DNA of 64,000 bases from Agromyces badenianii (GTDB lineage Bacteria > Actinomycetota > Actinomycetes > Actinomycetales > Microbacteriaceae), in assembly GCF_003070885.1 (NCBI RefSeq), contig NZ_CP028913.1:2604001-2668000 (forward strand), in the 5' to 3' direction. Shown one piece after another: positions 32,520 through 41,728 of this stretch. The position numbers and the translations under genes are program-made. Numbering within the stretch: position 1 is the first letter of the stretch; every line of letters begins with the position of its first letter. Under the pieces are notes generated by a model. That model was not told where the DNA came from and did no database searches. It was given only the letters and a program-made list of their open reading frames with translations.

Positions 32520-35423
32520 ATGCGGGAATGGTCCGCCCCGGCGCTGCCGGCGGGTTGGACGACCTCCGGCCAGCCACCGTTCGTCGCTCGACACGAAGAG
32601 GTCGCCGCGCTCGACGCGGCGTGGACCGATGCGCTCGCGGGCGCCGGCCGCGCGGTCTTCGTGAGCGGCGAGGCGGGCTCTGGCAAGTCGCGGCTCGTGA
32701 GCGAGGTCTGCACCCGGCTGAGCGCCGACGGCGCGGCGGTGCTCACGGGCTCGTGCATCCAGGAGTTCGGGGCGCCGTTCGAGCCGTTCGACGAGCCCCT
32801 GCGCGTGCTGCTGCCCGCGTACCGAGAGGATGCCGCCGAGGCATCCGCTGTCGAAACGGTCGAGTTGCTCGAACGCGTGCTCGAACGCACCGGTCAGGAT
32901 GCCGCGGACCGCTCGATCGGCCAGGAGCGCGTGTTCGCCGCGGTGGTCGAGGTGCTGCGCGCGGCCGCGACGAGCCGCCCGCTCGTGCTGGCGCTCGACG
33001 ACCTGCACTGGGCGGGGCCGGCGGCGGTGCAGCTGCTCGGCCGGGTCGTCGAGGGCACGACCGATGCCCGCGTGCTGCTGCTCGGCACCCTGCGCAACTC
33101 GCCCCCCGACCGCTCCGACACGCTCGCCGATTCCCTTGCACCGCTCACCCGACTGACCGGGGTGCACCGCGTCGAACTCGTTCCCTTCACCGTTGAGGAG
33201 ATCGCCGACTACGTCGAGATCCGCGCCGGCATCTCGCGCGCCGGCGCTCGCGAGTCGGCCGAGGTGCTGCGCGAGCTCACGGGCGGCAACCCGTTCCTGC
33301 TGCGGGCGATGTGGCGCCCGGTCGTCGAGGCCGAGCGGCAGGGCAGCCGCCGCGTCATCGAGCTGCCCGACTCCGCCGGCGATCTGGTGAGATCGCGCAT
33401 CGCGCTGCTCGACCCCGCGCAGCGAACGGTGCTGCAGCTCGCGGCCGTGCTCGGCCAGGAGGTCGATGCGGGCGAGATGATCGGCATCAGCGAGACATCC
33501 GTCGATGTCACGCTCGAGGCGCTGGATGCGGCGGCGCGCGCCGGCCTGATCGAGGCGCCGCGCGAGGCGGGCGACCGCTACCGGTTCCCGCACGCGATCG
33601 CGCGCCAGGCGGTCATCGAGCTCATCCCGAACGCGCTGGTGCTGCGCACGCACGCCCGGATCGCGCAAGTGCTCGAGGCGGACTTCCCGACCGCGCCCCG
33701 GTTGATCCAGAGGCTCGCCTACCACTACACCGCCGCGCGGGCCCTGGGGTTCGGCGACCGTGCCGTCACCTACCTCACCCGGGCCGCCGAACTCGCCGAG
33801 GGCCGCTTCGCCTACGAGGACTCCGGTCGCCTGTTCGAGCACGCGGCCGAGATCTCGCCCGACACCGACGAGCGAGCCGAGCTGCTGCTGCGGGCGGCCG
33901 ACAATTGGGATCTCGCGGCCGACACCGCGAGATCGCGCGCGATCTGCGAGCAGGTGCTCGCCGCGGGCACGCCGCGGCTGCGTCTTCGTGCGGCGATCAG
34001 GTTCGAGGATGCCTCGTGGCGGCCGGGCCTGCCAGGCCATCGCGCGCTCGACCTGCTGTCGTCGGCACTCGCGGGGATTCCGCACGACGACGGCGATCCG
34101 CTGTACATCGAGGCACTCGGCTCGCTCGCGCGCGCGACCGCATTCACCGGCGCGGTCGACGAGGGTGAGCGCATCGGCGACCGAGCAGTCGCCCTCGCCC
34201 GCGGCCACGGCGACGCCCAGGTGCTCGCCGCGAACCTCCGCGCGACGGCGACACTGACGCTCCGACCTCGTGAGCTCACGAAGCGGCTCGCGCGCACGAC
34301 AGAGCTGACCCGACTGGTTCGACCGGTCGGCACGGAGTGGCTCGGCGCCGCGGCCCTGTGGCGCGCGGGGCTCTCGTACCTAACCGGTGATCGCGCCGGA
34401 ATGGACGAGTCGGAGCGCGATCTCGTCGAGGTCAACCGGCGTTGGGGGCGGCACTGGGAGTACTGGGACGCGTGCCTGCGCTACGCGAGGGCATTCGTCG
34501 CGGGCCGCCTCGACGAGGCTGCAACCGCGTGCCGGCGCGCGCAGCGTCAGGAGACCGCGTTCCGGGGCGATGCGACCTCCACGGCGAGCGCGGTGCAGAG
34601 CTACATGGTGCGCCGCGAGTCGGGCGGGCTCGAGCGCTTGCGCGGCCTCATCACCGGCGAGGAGTCACCGGCCGACCGCTGGGCGCCCGGACTGCTCGCG
34701 ATCTACACCGAGCTCGAACTCGACAGCCCCGCACAGCGCCTGCTCGATTGGATGCTCGAGCACAGCGGCCCCGACGCGGCCGACTCGAGCGACTGGCCCG
34801 CGCGTCTCGCGTTCATGGCCGAGGCCGCGCTTCGGCTCGGCGACCGCGCGGCGGCCGAGCGCCTGCATCCGTGGCTCGAGGAGTATGCCGGGCTGAACCT
34901 CATGTCGGGCATGTTCGTCGCCCTCTTCGGCGGCGCCGACTGCTATCTCGGCGAGATCGAGTCGCTCTGCGGCACCGGTTCGCCGATCGAGCGCTTCGAC
35001 GCAGCCCTCGACCTCGCCGAGCGCGCCGAGGCACCGCTGCACGTCGCGGAGGCGCTCGCGGCGAAGGCCGCTCACCTACGCCGGTCCGATCCCGCCTCGC
35101 CCGCCGCGCAGGCGCTCGCGAGCCGCGCACTGGCGATCGCCGAGCCCGCTGGCCTGGTGCGAGTGATGCGATCACTCGGCGTCGGCGGGGCGGCATCCGC
35201 TCGCCTTGCCGGCGGGCTCACCGATCGGGAACGGGAGGTCATCGGGCTCATCGCCGAGGGGCGCAGCAATCGCGACATCGCCGCGGCGCTCGTGATCAGC
35301 GAGCACACGGCGGCGAACCACGTGCGCAACATCCTCACGAAGACCGGTGCGGTCAATCGCACGCAGGCGGCGATGTTCGCGCGCGAGCACGGGCTCGCGG
35401 GCGGCGGGCTCGCGGGCGGTTAG
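32520..35423 (+). CDS. Large LuxR-family ATP-binding transcriptional regulator (LAL type)
   Basis: A 967-residue STAND/AAA-type regulator. Walker A is GEAGSGKSRLVSE near residue 52. Walker B is LVLALDDLHWAGPAAVQ near residue 158. A long helical repeat region follows. The C-terminal LuxR helix-turn-helix is GLTDREREVIGLIAEGRSNR, then DIAAALVISEHTAANHVRN. Such proteins activate operons in response to unknown ligands, often carbohydrate or secondary-metabolite genes; no obvious target adjoins. TATCGT lies six bases before the ATG. Its TAG stop overlaps the stop of the convergent DUF4242 gene. Confidence 0.93.
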   Translation: MREWSAPALPAGWTTSGQPPFVARHEEVAALDAAWTDALAGAGRAVFVSGEAGSGKSRLVSEVCTRLSADGAAVLTGSCIQEFGAPFEPFDEPLRVLLPAYREDAAEASAVETVELLERVLERTGQDAADRSIGQERVFAAVVEVLRAAATSRPLVLALDDLHWAGPAAVQLLGRVVEGTTDARVLLLGTLRNSPPDRSDTLADSLAPLTRLTGVHRVELVPFTVEEIADYVEIRAGISRAGARESAEVLRELTGGNPFLLRAMWRPVVEAERQGSRRVIELPDSAGDLVRSRIALLDPAQRTVLQLAAVLGQEVDAGEMIGISETSVDVTLEALDAAARAGLIEAPREAGDRYRFPHAIARQAVIELIPNALVLRTHARIAQVLEADFPTAPRLIQRLAYHYTAARALGFGDRAVTYLTRAAELAEGRFAYEDSGRLFEHAAEISPDTDERAELLLRAADNWDLAADTARSRAICEQVLAAGTPRLRLRAAIRFEDASWRPGLPGHRALDLLSSALAGIPHDDGDPLYIEALGSLARATAFTGAVDEGERIGDRAVALARGHGDAQVLAANLRATATLTLRPRELTKRLARTTELTRLVRPVGTEWLGAAALWRAGLSYLTGDRAGMDESERDLVEVNRRWGRHWEYWDACLRYARAFVAGRLDEAATACRRAQRQETAFRGDATSTASAVQSYMVRRESGGLERLRGLITGEESPADRWAPGLLAIYTELELDSPAQRLLDWMLEHSGPDAADSSDWPARLAFMAEAALRLGDRAAAERLHPWLEEYAGLNLMSGMFVALFGGADCYLGEIESLCGTGSPIERFDAALDLAERAEAPLHVAEALAAKAAHLRRSDPASPAAQALASRALAIAEPAGLVRVMRSLGVGGAASARLAGGLTDREREVIGLIAEGRSNRDIAAALVISEHTAANHVRNILTKTGAVNRTQAAMFAREHGLAGGGLAGG

Positions 35424-35692
35424 CTCACCGCGGCGAGGTTGCCGGTCGGCATCATGCGACCGTCGACTTCGGTGATGACGTCGGCGGGCATGCCGGCGCG
35501 CACGGCCGCCGCGCGGATCGCCTCCATCGACGCCGCCTCGTAGAGGCAGTAGCTCTTGCGACGGTCGACCGACAGGAAGGAGTAGAGCCACCGCACGTCT
35601 TCTTCATCGTTGATGAGGTTGATGTCGGCGGCGGCCTCGAGCGGCACCGGAACGTCTTCGGCGTAGTTGCGCTCGATGATGAAGTACGGCAT
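35420..35692 (-). CDS. DUF4242 (SCO4226-like) protein
   Basis: A 90-residue ferredoxin-like protein. MPYFIIERNYAEDVP, then VRWLYSFLSVDRRKSYCLYE, and the alpha helix AIRAAAVRAGMPADVITEVD match DUF4242. A Streptomyces homologue (SCO4226) binds nickel; that function is not demonstrated here. The start at 35692 is set by GGGGAACACCG and homology. Its TAA stop shares bases with the TAG stop of the LuxR gene. Confidence 0.88.
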   Translation of the reverse strand: MPYFIIERNYAEDVPVPLEAAADINLINDEEDVRWLYSFLSVDRRKSYCLYEAASMEAIRAAAVRAGMPADVITEVDGRMMPTGNLAAVS

Positions 35693-35780
35693 CGGTGTTC
35701 CCCCTTTGCGCGTGTGGGGCACAGGCTACTCCTGATGCGGCGTGGCGGCTCCCCCTGCCGTTGCCGGCTCAGCTGCGGGC

Positions 35781-37091
35781 TCAGCCGCCACCACCACCAC
35801 CGTCGCCACCGAACCCGCCGCCGTCGAAGCCGCCGCTGAAACCACCACCGCCATCGAAGCCGCCACCGCCGTCGACGAAGCCGCCGCCGCCCCCGTCGCC
35901 GAACGCGGTCGCACCGCCGCCTGCGAGATATCCCCCGCCCCACCCCCCGTGGTCGAAGAGCAGCGGCACCCCGAATCGGGAGTCGTCGCGCCGCTGCAGC
36001 AGCCCGCCGCCCACCCTGATCGGCTGCGCCAGCTCGCGGGCGACGATCGCGAGGCACGACGCGAGGCGCTCCGCCGAGATCGGCGCGGTCGAGCGGTACC
36101 AGGCCGGTGCGGTGCCAGTCTTCGCCGCGACCTCGGCGAAACGGTGAATCACGGATGCCTCGTCGAACAGCACCGCCCACGGCAGCAGCTGCTCCCCCGC
36201 GGCGAGCGTCGAGAAGTCCGCGTTCGCCACGGACTCGCGCCGCCGATTCGCCCGATCGCGCAGCTCGAGTCCGGCCGCATTCAGCGGGATCAACCGGGGC
36301 AGGAGCATCCGGAACCCGAGCGCAACGGCGCCGATGACGATCGCGCTCCAGGCGATCGATTTCGAGGGGTCGTCGGGAAGCCCGAGGCTGACGAAGCCCA
36401 GCACGATTCCGACTCCGCCCCCGAACGTGGCCGCACGGAAGCGCGCGGCCGGGCGCCGCTCGCGGTACCAGTCGGCCGCGTCGCGGAACCCGTCTCGCGT
36501 GACGGCGAGCAGCTGCCCGTTGTTCTGCACGACCCGGTCGACGTCGACGCTCGCGCCGCGCTCGAGCCTGCGCGAGCCGCTCGAGAGCCCGGGCGAGAGC
36601 AGCGCGTTCACCGTGCCGTCGGCGCCCTCGGAGTCGACGTCGGCGCGAGCGGCCAGCGGATACTCGCCGTCGAAGACGAGGTGGAGGTCTTCGGCGCTGC
36701 CCACGTCGCCGTCGCGCAGGTCGGCGGGGTCGCGTTGCGCGCGGATGTCGCGGCGGTCGTGAATCGCGATGACGCCGTTGACGGCGAGCTGCATGACCGT
36801 CGCCGGCAGCCACCGGCTCGATGCCGTGCCCGATACGAACCCGACGGGCAGCAGCCCCGCGACTTCGGGATCGACGACCGCCAGCGCGCTGCCCGGCTCG
36901 GGCCTGCGCAGCCACGCGACGATGAGCGTGCCGACGCAGACCGCGGCGATCAGCGATGCGGCGAGCGCGATGATCGGCAGCACGGCCGTGCTGAGGCCAG
37001 TGCTCGCGGATGCCGCGAGTGGGTCAGCGCCGGCGCCGGTCAGGTCGACGACGAGCTGCGGGAATGCCGAAACGATGGGGGTTCGCCACAT
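35781..37091 (-). CDS. Membrane protein resembling the DUF2207 C-terminal region, Gly-rich tail
   Basis: A 436-residue membrane protein. One transmembrane helix is at residues 35-60 (LSTAVLPIIALAASLIAAVC). A cytosolic part includes RWLPATVMQLAVNGVIAIHD, typical of the DUF2207 C-terminal region, and two adjacent helices lie near residue 230-265. The last 75 residues are extremely Gly-rich with GGGFDGGGGFSGGF-type repeats. The N-terminal extracellular DUF2207 domain and signal peptide of full-length proteins are absent. Function is unknown. Confidence 0.75.
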   Translation of the reverse strand: MWRTPIVSAFPQLVVDLTGAGADPLAASASTGLSTAVLPIIALAASLIAAVCVGTLIVAWLRRPEPGSALAVVDPEVAGLLPVGFVSGTASSRWLPATVMQLAVNGVIAIHDRRDIRAQRDPADLRDGDVGSAEDLHLVFDGEYPLAARADVDSEGADGTVNALLSPGLSSGSRRLERGASVDVDRVVQNNGQLLAVTRDGFRDAADWYRERRPAARFRAATFGGGVGIVLGFVSLGLPDDPSKSIAWSAIVIGAVALGFRMLLPRLIPLNAAGLELRDRANRRRESVANADFSTLAAGEQLLPWAVLFDEASVIHRFAEVAAKTGTAPAWYRSTAPISAERLASCLAIVARELAQPIRVGGGLLQRRDDSRFGVPLLFDHGGWGGGYLAGGGATAFGDGGGGGFVDGGGGFDGGGGFSGGFDGGGFGGDGGGGGG

Positions 37092-37160
37092 GGGTGGAGG
37101 TTACTCCGGTTGAGGCGTCTCGGGCATTAGTCCGGCGAAGCGGCCTCAGCTGCGGGCCGT

Positions 37161-37379
37161 TCAGTCGTTGCGCGGCGTGCGGTGGCCGCCACCCGTGTCG
37201 AGGTCATCCCCGCCCTCGAGATCGGGGCCGTCGCTCTCGGTGATGTTCGCCCCCTCGAAGAACGGATCGACGCCGAGCTCGCGTGCGTGCTCGGCGCGCA
37301 AGCGCTGCTGCTCGTTCGCGTCGTCGGCGAAGTCCCGGTCGTCGCGGCCCGTGGTGTCGCGGCCCGTGGTGTCGCTCAT
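37161..37379 (-). CDS. Small acidic hydrophilic protein, unknown function
   Basis: A 72-residue protein. The N-terminus has a duplicated TTGRD unit, encoded by a perfect 15-bp direct repeat at 37346-37375. Then come an Arg/Ala/Glu helix ([20 protein letters not shown]) and an Asp/Gly-rich tail. No transmembrane or known domain. Start at 37379 follows GAGGGGACG. I do not recognise it beyond similarity in style to small conserved actinobacterial proteins. Confidence 0.6.
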   Translation of the reverse strand: MSDTTGRDTTGRDDRDFADDANEQQRLRAEHARELGVDPFFEGANITESDGPDLEGGDDLDTGGGHRTPRND

Positions 37380-37500
37380 GGTCGTCCCCTCGATCGATGC
37401 GTTCAGGCTAGTTCGCCCTCCGCGCCGCCGCACGGGGTTGCGCTCCGGGTGTCGGCGAGCCACCCGCACCTGCCCGGCGCATGGGCCATAGCCTGAGCTG

Positions 37501-37779
37501 GTGACTCGACTGACCGCTCGAACCGGCCGCGTGGGCGACGACGACCCGCCGACGCTCACACTCGAGCCCGGGGCATCCGTCGCCGCTGCCCTGACCGCCG
37601 TGAACATCGACCCCGACGGCGGCCCGCTCGACGACTGCCCTGTCGTGCAGGGCAGCGACTACCTCGTGTACCCGCCGCACAGCTTCACGGGCGTCACTGT
37701 GTCGACCGGCGAGCCGGTGCCGGCCTGCGAGAGCTCGGCGGAGTTCCTGCATGTGGGGCCGGTGCAGCAGCAGGGCTGA
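37501..37779 (+). CDS. Short protein resembling the C-terminal half of DUF4232
   Basis: A 92-residue protein. The order [31 protein letters not shown] and a final [13 protein letters not shown] follows the C-terminal half of secreted DUF4232 proteins. The two cysteines match that fold. No signal peptide or N-terminal half exists, and a stop lies four codons upstream of the GTG. It may therefore be a degraded remnant or a short expressed form. TAGCCT lies six bases before the GTG, which would allow leaderless expression. Confidence 0.55.
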   Translation: MTRLTARTGRVGDDDPPTLTLEPGASVAAALTAVNIDPDGGPLDDCPVVQGSDYLVYPPHSFTGVTVSTGEPVPACESSAEFLHVGPVQQQG

Positions 37780-37835
37780 GCCTTGCATTGCTTCGCATCC
37801 CGGTACGGGTTTCCGCAAGAGGGCAGCACAGCACG

Positions 37836-38912
37836 TCAGTGCGAAAGCGGCGGCGACGCCGGAAGCCGCGCGCCATCGCCGAGGCCATCGAGCAGCTCCC
37901 GCAGCGCCGCGGTCGAACTGTGGCGGGGCTCCCACCCGAGCACCGAGCGCGCCCGCTCGGTCGACATCACCGGCACGTTCGTGGCGATGTCGATCCAGCC
38001 CGGGTCGGATGCCTGCAGGCGGAGCTTCCACGTCACCCACATGATCGACCGAAGCACCGCGAGGCGCAGCGGGATGACCTTCCGAGCGCCGAGCACCCCC
38101 GCGAGTGCCTCGGGATCGAGCACCGGCTCGCCCGCGATGTTGAACGCCCCGCCGGCGAGCCGCTCGATGATGCGCGCGAACGCGTCGGCGAGGTCGTCGG
38201 CGTGCACCGCTTGCGACACCACCTGCACGGGAACCGGCAGCACGGGCGTTCGAATCCGCCCGAGCCACCGCGTCGGGAAGTGCGCGCCGAGGAACAGCCG
38301 CCCGACCTCGCTCGCCGCGCCGCGCTGGAAGACGAGCCCCGGCCGCACGCGAGACACCACGATCTGCGGATGCCTCGCCTCGAACTCGTCGAGCGCCCGT
38401 TCGTTGGCGGCCTTATGCCGGCTGTAGTGCGAGGTGTGCACGCCGCCCGTCGGCCAGTCCTCGCCGACGCGCGACCCCTTCGGCCCGCGACTGTACGCAC
38501 CCACTGAGGAGGACACGATCACGTGCGGCACGCCGGCGGATGCCGCGGCGGCCAGCACGTTGCGCAGTCCGACGACGTTGGTCGCCCACATCACGCGTTC
38601 ACGGTGGTTCGGCTGCAGCAGCCAGGCGAGGTGCACGACGGCATCGGCGCCGGTGAGGATGCCGGCGAGGCGTTCAATGGCGTCGGGCGCGGAGACATCC
38701 GCTTCGTGCCAGTCGACGCCTGCGTAGGGTGTGACCGTCTCGTCAGGGCGGCGGCGCGCGACGCCGACGAGCTCGTGGGCGTCGGCGGCCGCTCCTGGGC
38801 CGGCGATGTCGCTGCCTAACGTGTGGCGGCCCTGACTTTCGCCGCCTTGGTGCAGTCGCCGCAGGATCGCGGTGCCGATGTTGCCGGTCGCTCCGACGAT
38901 GACGATGCGCAT
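37836..38912 (-). CDS. NAD-dependent epimerase/dehydratase (extended SDR) family protein
   Basis: A 358-residue protein. The Rossmann motif is RIVIVGATGNIGTAILRRL at the N-terminus. HEADVSAPDAIERL gives the Asp contact. The SSSVGAYSRGPKGS segment holds the serine and HYSRHKAANE the Tyr-x-x-x-Lys pair. The C-terminal half includes QAVHADDLADAFARI. Substrate unknown. The start at 38912 is fixed by the motif. It is divergent from the Phd-MNT/HEPN module. Confidence 0.9.
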   Translation of the reverse strand: MRIVIVGATGNIGTAILRRLHQGGESQGRHTLGSDIAGPGAAADAHELVGVARRRPDETVTPYAGVDWHEADVSAPDAIERLAGILTGADAVVHLAWLLQPNHRERVMWATNVVGLRNVLAAAASAGVPHVIVSSSVGAYSRGPKGSRVGEDWPTGGVHTSHYSRHKAANERALDEFEARHPQIVVSRVRPGLVFQRGAASEVGRLFLGAHFPTRWLGRIRTPVLPVPVQVVSQAVHADDLADAFARIIERLAGGAFNIAGEPVLDPEALAGVLGARKVIPLRLAVLRSIMWVTWKLRLQASDPGWIDIATNVPVMSTERARSVLGWEPRHSSTAALRELLDGLGDGARLPASPPLSH

Positions 38913-39059
38913 GGATGCCTCCGTTCGCGTAGACGGCACGCTACGTCACGGGGCGGCAGCGTGCGCGGGGTTGACGAGTGGGCACGCACCCGTCTTGGAG
39001 CGGATGCCGCGTGGCTTGCGCGCCGGGGTAGAGCTCGTCGAGTAGCCCGAGCGCGCGCA

Positions 39060-39087
39060 CATCATGTACATCTTTGTGTACATGATG
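39060..39087. promoter_or_regulatory. 28-bp perfect palindromic operator of the toxin-antitoxin operon
   Basis: CATCATGTACA-TCTTTG-TGTACATGATG has 11-bp perfect arms. It lies immediately upstream of a TATTCT -10 box at 39091-39096, which is seven bases before the ATG at 39104. The position fits repression by the Phd-like domain of the first gene. Confidence 0.78.
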
Positions 39088-39103
39088 AACTATTCTTGGT
39101 CTC

Positions 39104-39619
39104 ATGACCAAGACCGCACCGACCAGTGCCGAGGTCGTGCCGGTAGCTGAGGCGCGCGCCGCACTCTCGGGTGTCCTTCGCGAGTTCCGCGATCGCGGGG
39201 CGGATGCCGCCCCGGTGATCATCGGCTCGCACCGCCGACCCGAGGCGGTGCTCGTGCCCTACGAGCGATTCGTAGCAGACCTGCTCGGCGTCGAGCGTGC
39301 CTCATCAGCTGAGTTCGAGCGAGGAGAAGGCCACCTGCTCGACGATCTCCGTCGCCGCCGATCGCTCGTCGAACGCCTCGCGCGCGCCAACCGCATCGCG
39401 TCAGTCCGAGTCTTCGGTTCAGTCGCACGTGGCGACGAGACGTCGTCGAGTGACGTCGATCTCCTGGTCGAGCCGCAAGATGACGCGTCGCTGTTCGATC
39501 TCGCTCAGTTCGAACTCGACATGGAGTCACTGTTCGAACGGCCGGTTGACGTGGTCTCCCGCCGCTCGCTCGACGCCGTCCGTGATCGAGCCATATTCGA
39601 CGAAGCGATCGCTCTGTGA
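39104..39619 (+). CDS. Phd/YefM-like domain fused to MNT nucleotidyltransferase (MntA-type antitoxin)
   Basis: A 171-residue two-domain protein. Residues about 8-62 resemble Phd/YefM antitoxin N-termini (VPVAEARAALSGVLREF, then RRPEAVLVPYERF). Residues about 85-171 are a minimal nucleotidyltransferase with VRVFGSVARGDETSSSDVDL, giving the G-S and D-x-D catalytic residues. In HepT-MntA systems the transferase AMPylates and neutralises the HEPN toxin. The Phd-like part probably supplies DNA-binding autoregulation at the palindrome upstream. Its stop overlaps the GTG start of the HEPN gene by four bases. Confidence 0.85.
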   Translation: MTKTAPTSAEVVPVAEARAALSGVLREFRDRGADAAPVIIGSHRRPEAVLVPYERFVADLLGVERASSAEFERGEGHLLDDLRRRRSLVERLARANRIASVRVFGSVARGDETSSSDVDLLVEPQDDASLFDLAQFELDMESLFERPVDVVSRRSLDAVRDRAIFDEAIAL

Positions 39620-39957
39620 GACGCGCCGATCGCGTCGACCGCTGGCTCGCCGACTTGAACGCCACGCTCGACGCCGCGGCCGATTTGGTCGCCCGGGGAC
39701 GCGAGGAGTTCGACGGTGACCCCGCTCTGCCGCTCGCTTTCGAGGCGCTCTCCAACCGAGTCGGCGACCTTTCGAAGCGCCTGACCGCCGCCGACCCAGC
39801 ACGTTTCGACGATCCGATGTGGCCCCAGGCGGCCCGCAGCCGCGATTTTGTCGTGCACCACTACGACCGTGTCGACGCGCACACGCTCTGGATCACGGTG
39901 TCGCGGAGCTTCCCCGAGCTGCGCCGACTCCTCGAGCGCCTGTCGCTTTCGCCGTGA
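39616..39957 (+). CDS. HEPN-domain toxin (HepT-like, DUF86 type)
   Basis: A 113-residue all-helical protein. The C-terminal motif RSRDFVVHHYDRVDAHTLW contains the R-x4-H ribonuclease motif followed by His-Tyr, the last of which is the tyrosine AMPylated in known HepT proteins. It is probably an RNase toxin neutralised by the overlapping upstream gene. The start is GTG at 39616 within GTGA. A stem-loop at 39996 ends the operon. Confidence 0.85.
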   Translation: MRRADRVDRWLADLNATLDAAADLVARGREEFDGDPALPLAFEALSNRVGDLSKRLTAADPARFDDPMWPQAARSRDFVVHHYDRVDAHTLWITVSRSFPELRRLLERLSLSP

Positions 39958-39995
39958 TACGCCTCTGACCCGCCGTCGGTTCCGTGTCGGTGTCC

Positions 39996-40020
39996 AAGTG
40001 CCCCCAGAACAGGGGCACTT
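39996..40020 (+). terminator. Terminator hairpin after the HEPN gene
   Basis: AAGTGCCCC pairs with GGGGCACTT across a seven-base loop, followed by TTT-like sequence, 39 bases after the HEPN stop. Confidence 0.65.
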
Positions 40021-40090
40021 TGCTCATCAAGGTCGGGCGCTCGCCGTATGCTCCTCATGCGCGAGCAAAGCGCGTCTACCGAGGAGAGCT

Positions 40091-41647
40091 GTGGAAGCGA
40101 TTGCCGTTGTCATATCGACGTTGAGCCTTACCCTCACCGTTGTCGTACTCATCGTTGTCTTGCGTAAGCAGCGCGTCACGAGCTCAAACGCCGACCTGGA
40201 GATCCTTTCCGCACTGCGCGAGGAGGCCCGCGTTGGATGGAACGACATCCGACCGGAGTTCACGAACCAGCGCACCGAACTCCGCCAGCTCTTCACCGAG
40301 CTCGATGGGCGAATGGCGACCGCGTCAACGGCTCAATCCACCGAGTTCGCCCGAGAGCGTGAATCCCGTCTGCAGTCCAGCAATGACCTGCGAACTGCCG
40401 TCCACGCGGGTCTCGGTGACCTGGGCGAGAAGTTCAATGCCTCCTCACATGAAGCACTCCTCGCACAGGGAGCACTGAAAGCCACCGTTGAGGAGCGATT
40501 CGAAATACTCCGTGCTGCAAACGAGGCCAAGCTCGAACAGGTACGGGTGACCGTTGAAAAGCTGAAGACTTCGCTCGATGAGGCACTGCGCCAAAACGCA
40601 GAACGGATCCAGGCGCTCTCCGCATCGAACGTCGAGAAGCACACCGAGCTGCAGGCGTCGATGCGCCAGGAACTCGACAAGCTTCGCGCTGGCAATGAGA
40701 CGAAGCTCGAGCAGATGCGAGCGACCGTCGACGAGAAGCTGCAGGGAACTCTCGAAAAGAGACTGGGCGAATCGTTCGAGCTCGTCAGCCAGCGTCTCGA
40801 ACAGGTTCAGAGCGGGCTCGGAGAGATGAAGAGTCTCGCCACCGATGTGGGCGGCTTGAAGCGCGTACTCACCAATGTGAAGAGTCGAGGAACGTGGGGT
40901 GAAGTGCAGCTCGCACGACAGCTCGAGGACCTGCTGACACCCGAACAGTACGAGCAGAACGTCACGATTCGACCCGACTCCCGAGACAATGTGGAGTTTG
41001 CCATCAAGATGCCCGGTCGTAACGATGACGATCGTGCCATCTATTTGGCGATCGACTCGAAGTTTCCGCAAGAGGACTACGAACGATTGTTGGATGCCCA
41101 CGACGTGGGAGACAAGGTCGAAATCGAAACCTCAGCGAAGGCGCTCGAGCGCGCAATCCTGTCACAGGCAAAATCAATCGCGTCCAAGTACATCGAGCCG
41201 CCGTTCAGCACCGACTTCGCAATCATGTACTTGCCAACTGAGGGCCTGTTCGCGGAAGTGGCGCGACGCCCTGGCCTCGCGACAAAACTGCAGAACGAGC
41301 TCCACGTCTTGGTAACTGGCCCAACAACGCTCGCTTCTCTCCTCAATAGTCTGCAGATGGGCTTCCGGACCTTGGCGATCGAGAAGCGAAGTTCTGAGGT
41401 ATGGCAGGTTCTCGGAGCCGCAAAGGCCGAATTCCAGAAGTATGGGTTGGTCTGGTCGAGGCTCGAGAAGCAACTTCAGACCGCGCAGAACACCGTCGCT
41501 GACGCGGGACGCCGAACTCGAGCGGTGGAGCGAAAGCTGCGCAACGTCGAGACGATCGAGCTCAGCTCTGGCGGGCAGACTCAGCTGATCGATGGGATCT
41601 TCCCGGATGGAGACGATGACGAATTCGGACTCGACGAGGCGAGCTGA
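40091..41647 (+). CDS. rmuC: RmuC-family DNA recombination protein
   Basis: A 518-residue protein. One N-terminal transmembrane helix (IAVVISTLSLTLTVVVLIVV) precedes a long coiled coil to about residue 230. The RmuC domain follows: VLTNVKSRGTWGEVQLARQL, then NVEFAIKMPG, AIYLAIDSKFPQEDYERL, and FAIMYLPTEGLFAEV. RmuC in E. coli limits recombination at inverted repeats and has a restriction-endonuclease-like fold (the D-S-K motif is visible). The GTG at 40091 follows GAGGAGAG. Codon use is less GC-extreme than in its neighbours to the left, in line with an accessory island. Confidence 0.92.
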   Translation: MEAIAVVISTLSLTLTVVVLIVVLRKQRVTSSNADLEILSALREEARVGWNDIRPEFTNQRTELRQLFTELDGRMATASTAQSTEFARERESRLQSSNDLRTAVHAGLGDLGEKFNASSHEALLAQGALKATVEERFEILRAANEAKLEQVRVTVEKLKTSLDEALRQNAERIQALSASNVEKHTELQASMRQELDKLRAGNETKLEQMRATVDEKLQGTLEKRLGESFELVSQRLEQVQSGLGEMKSLATDVGGLKRVLTNVKSRGTWGEVQLARQLEDLLTPEQYEQNVTIRPDSRDNVEFAIKMPGRNDDDRAIYLAIDSKFPQEDYERLLDAHDVGDKVEIETSAKALERAILSQAKSIASKYIEPPFSTDFAIMYLPTEGLFAEVARRPGLATKLQNELHVLVTGPTTLASLLNSLQMGFRTLAIEKRSSEVWQVLGAAKAEFQKYGLVWSRLEKQLQTAQNTVADAGRRTRAVERKLRNVETIELSSGGQTQLIDGIFPDGDDDEFGLDEAS

Positions 41648-41728
41648 TCGGGATAATCTGCACTCCGCGCAACCTCGTGTTCCGGGGCCGGAAGCGCTCG
41701 ATGTGAACCGGACCTTGCGCGTCGAGAT

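Noticed and set aside
35742..37130. A 462-codon plus-strand frame
   Set aside because: It is antisense to the DUF2207-like membrane protein, whose helices and Gly-rich tail make sense on the minus strand.
41174..41728. Continuation of the GTPase frame on the minus strand
   Set aside because: Beyond about residue 59 it is antisense to rmuC and has no GTPase motifs, so only the first part is taken as a remnant.
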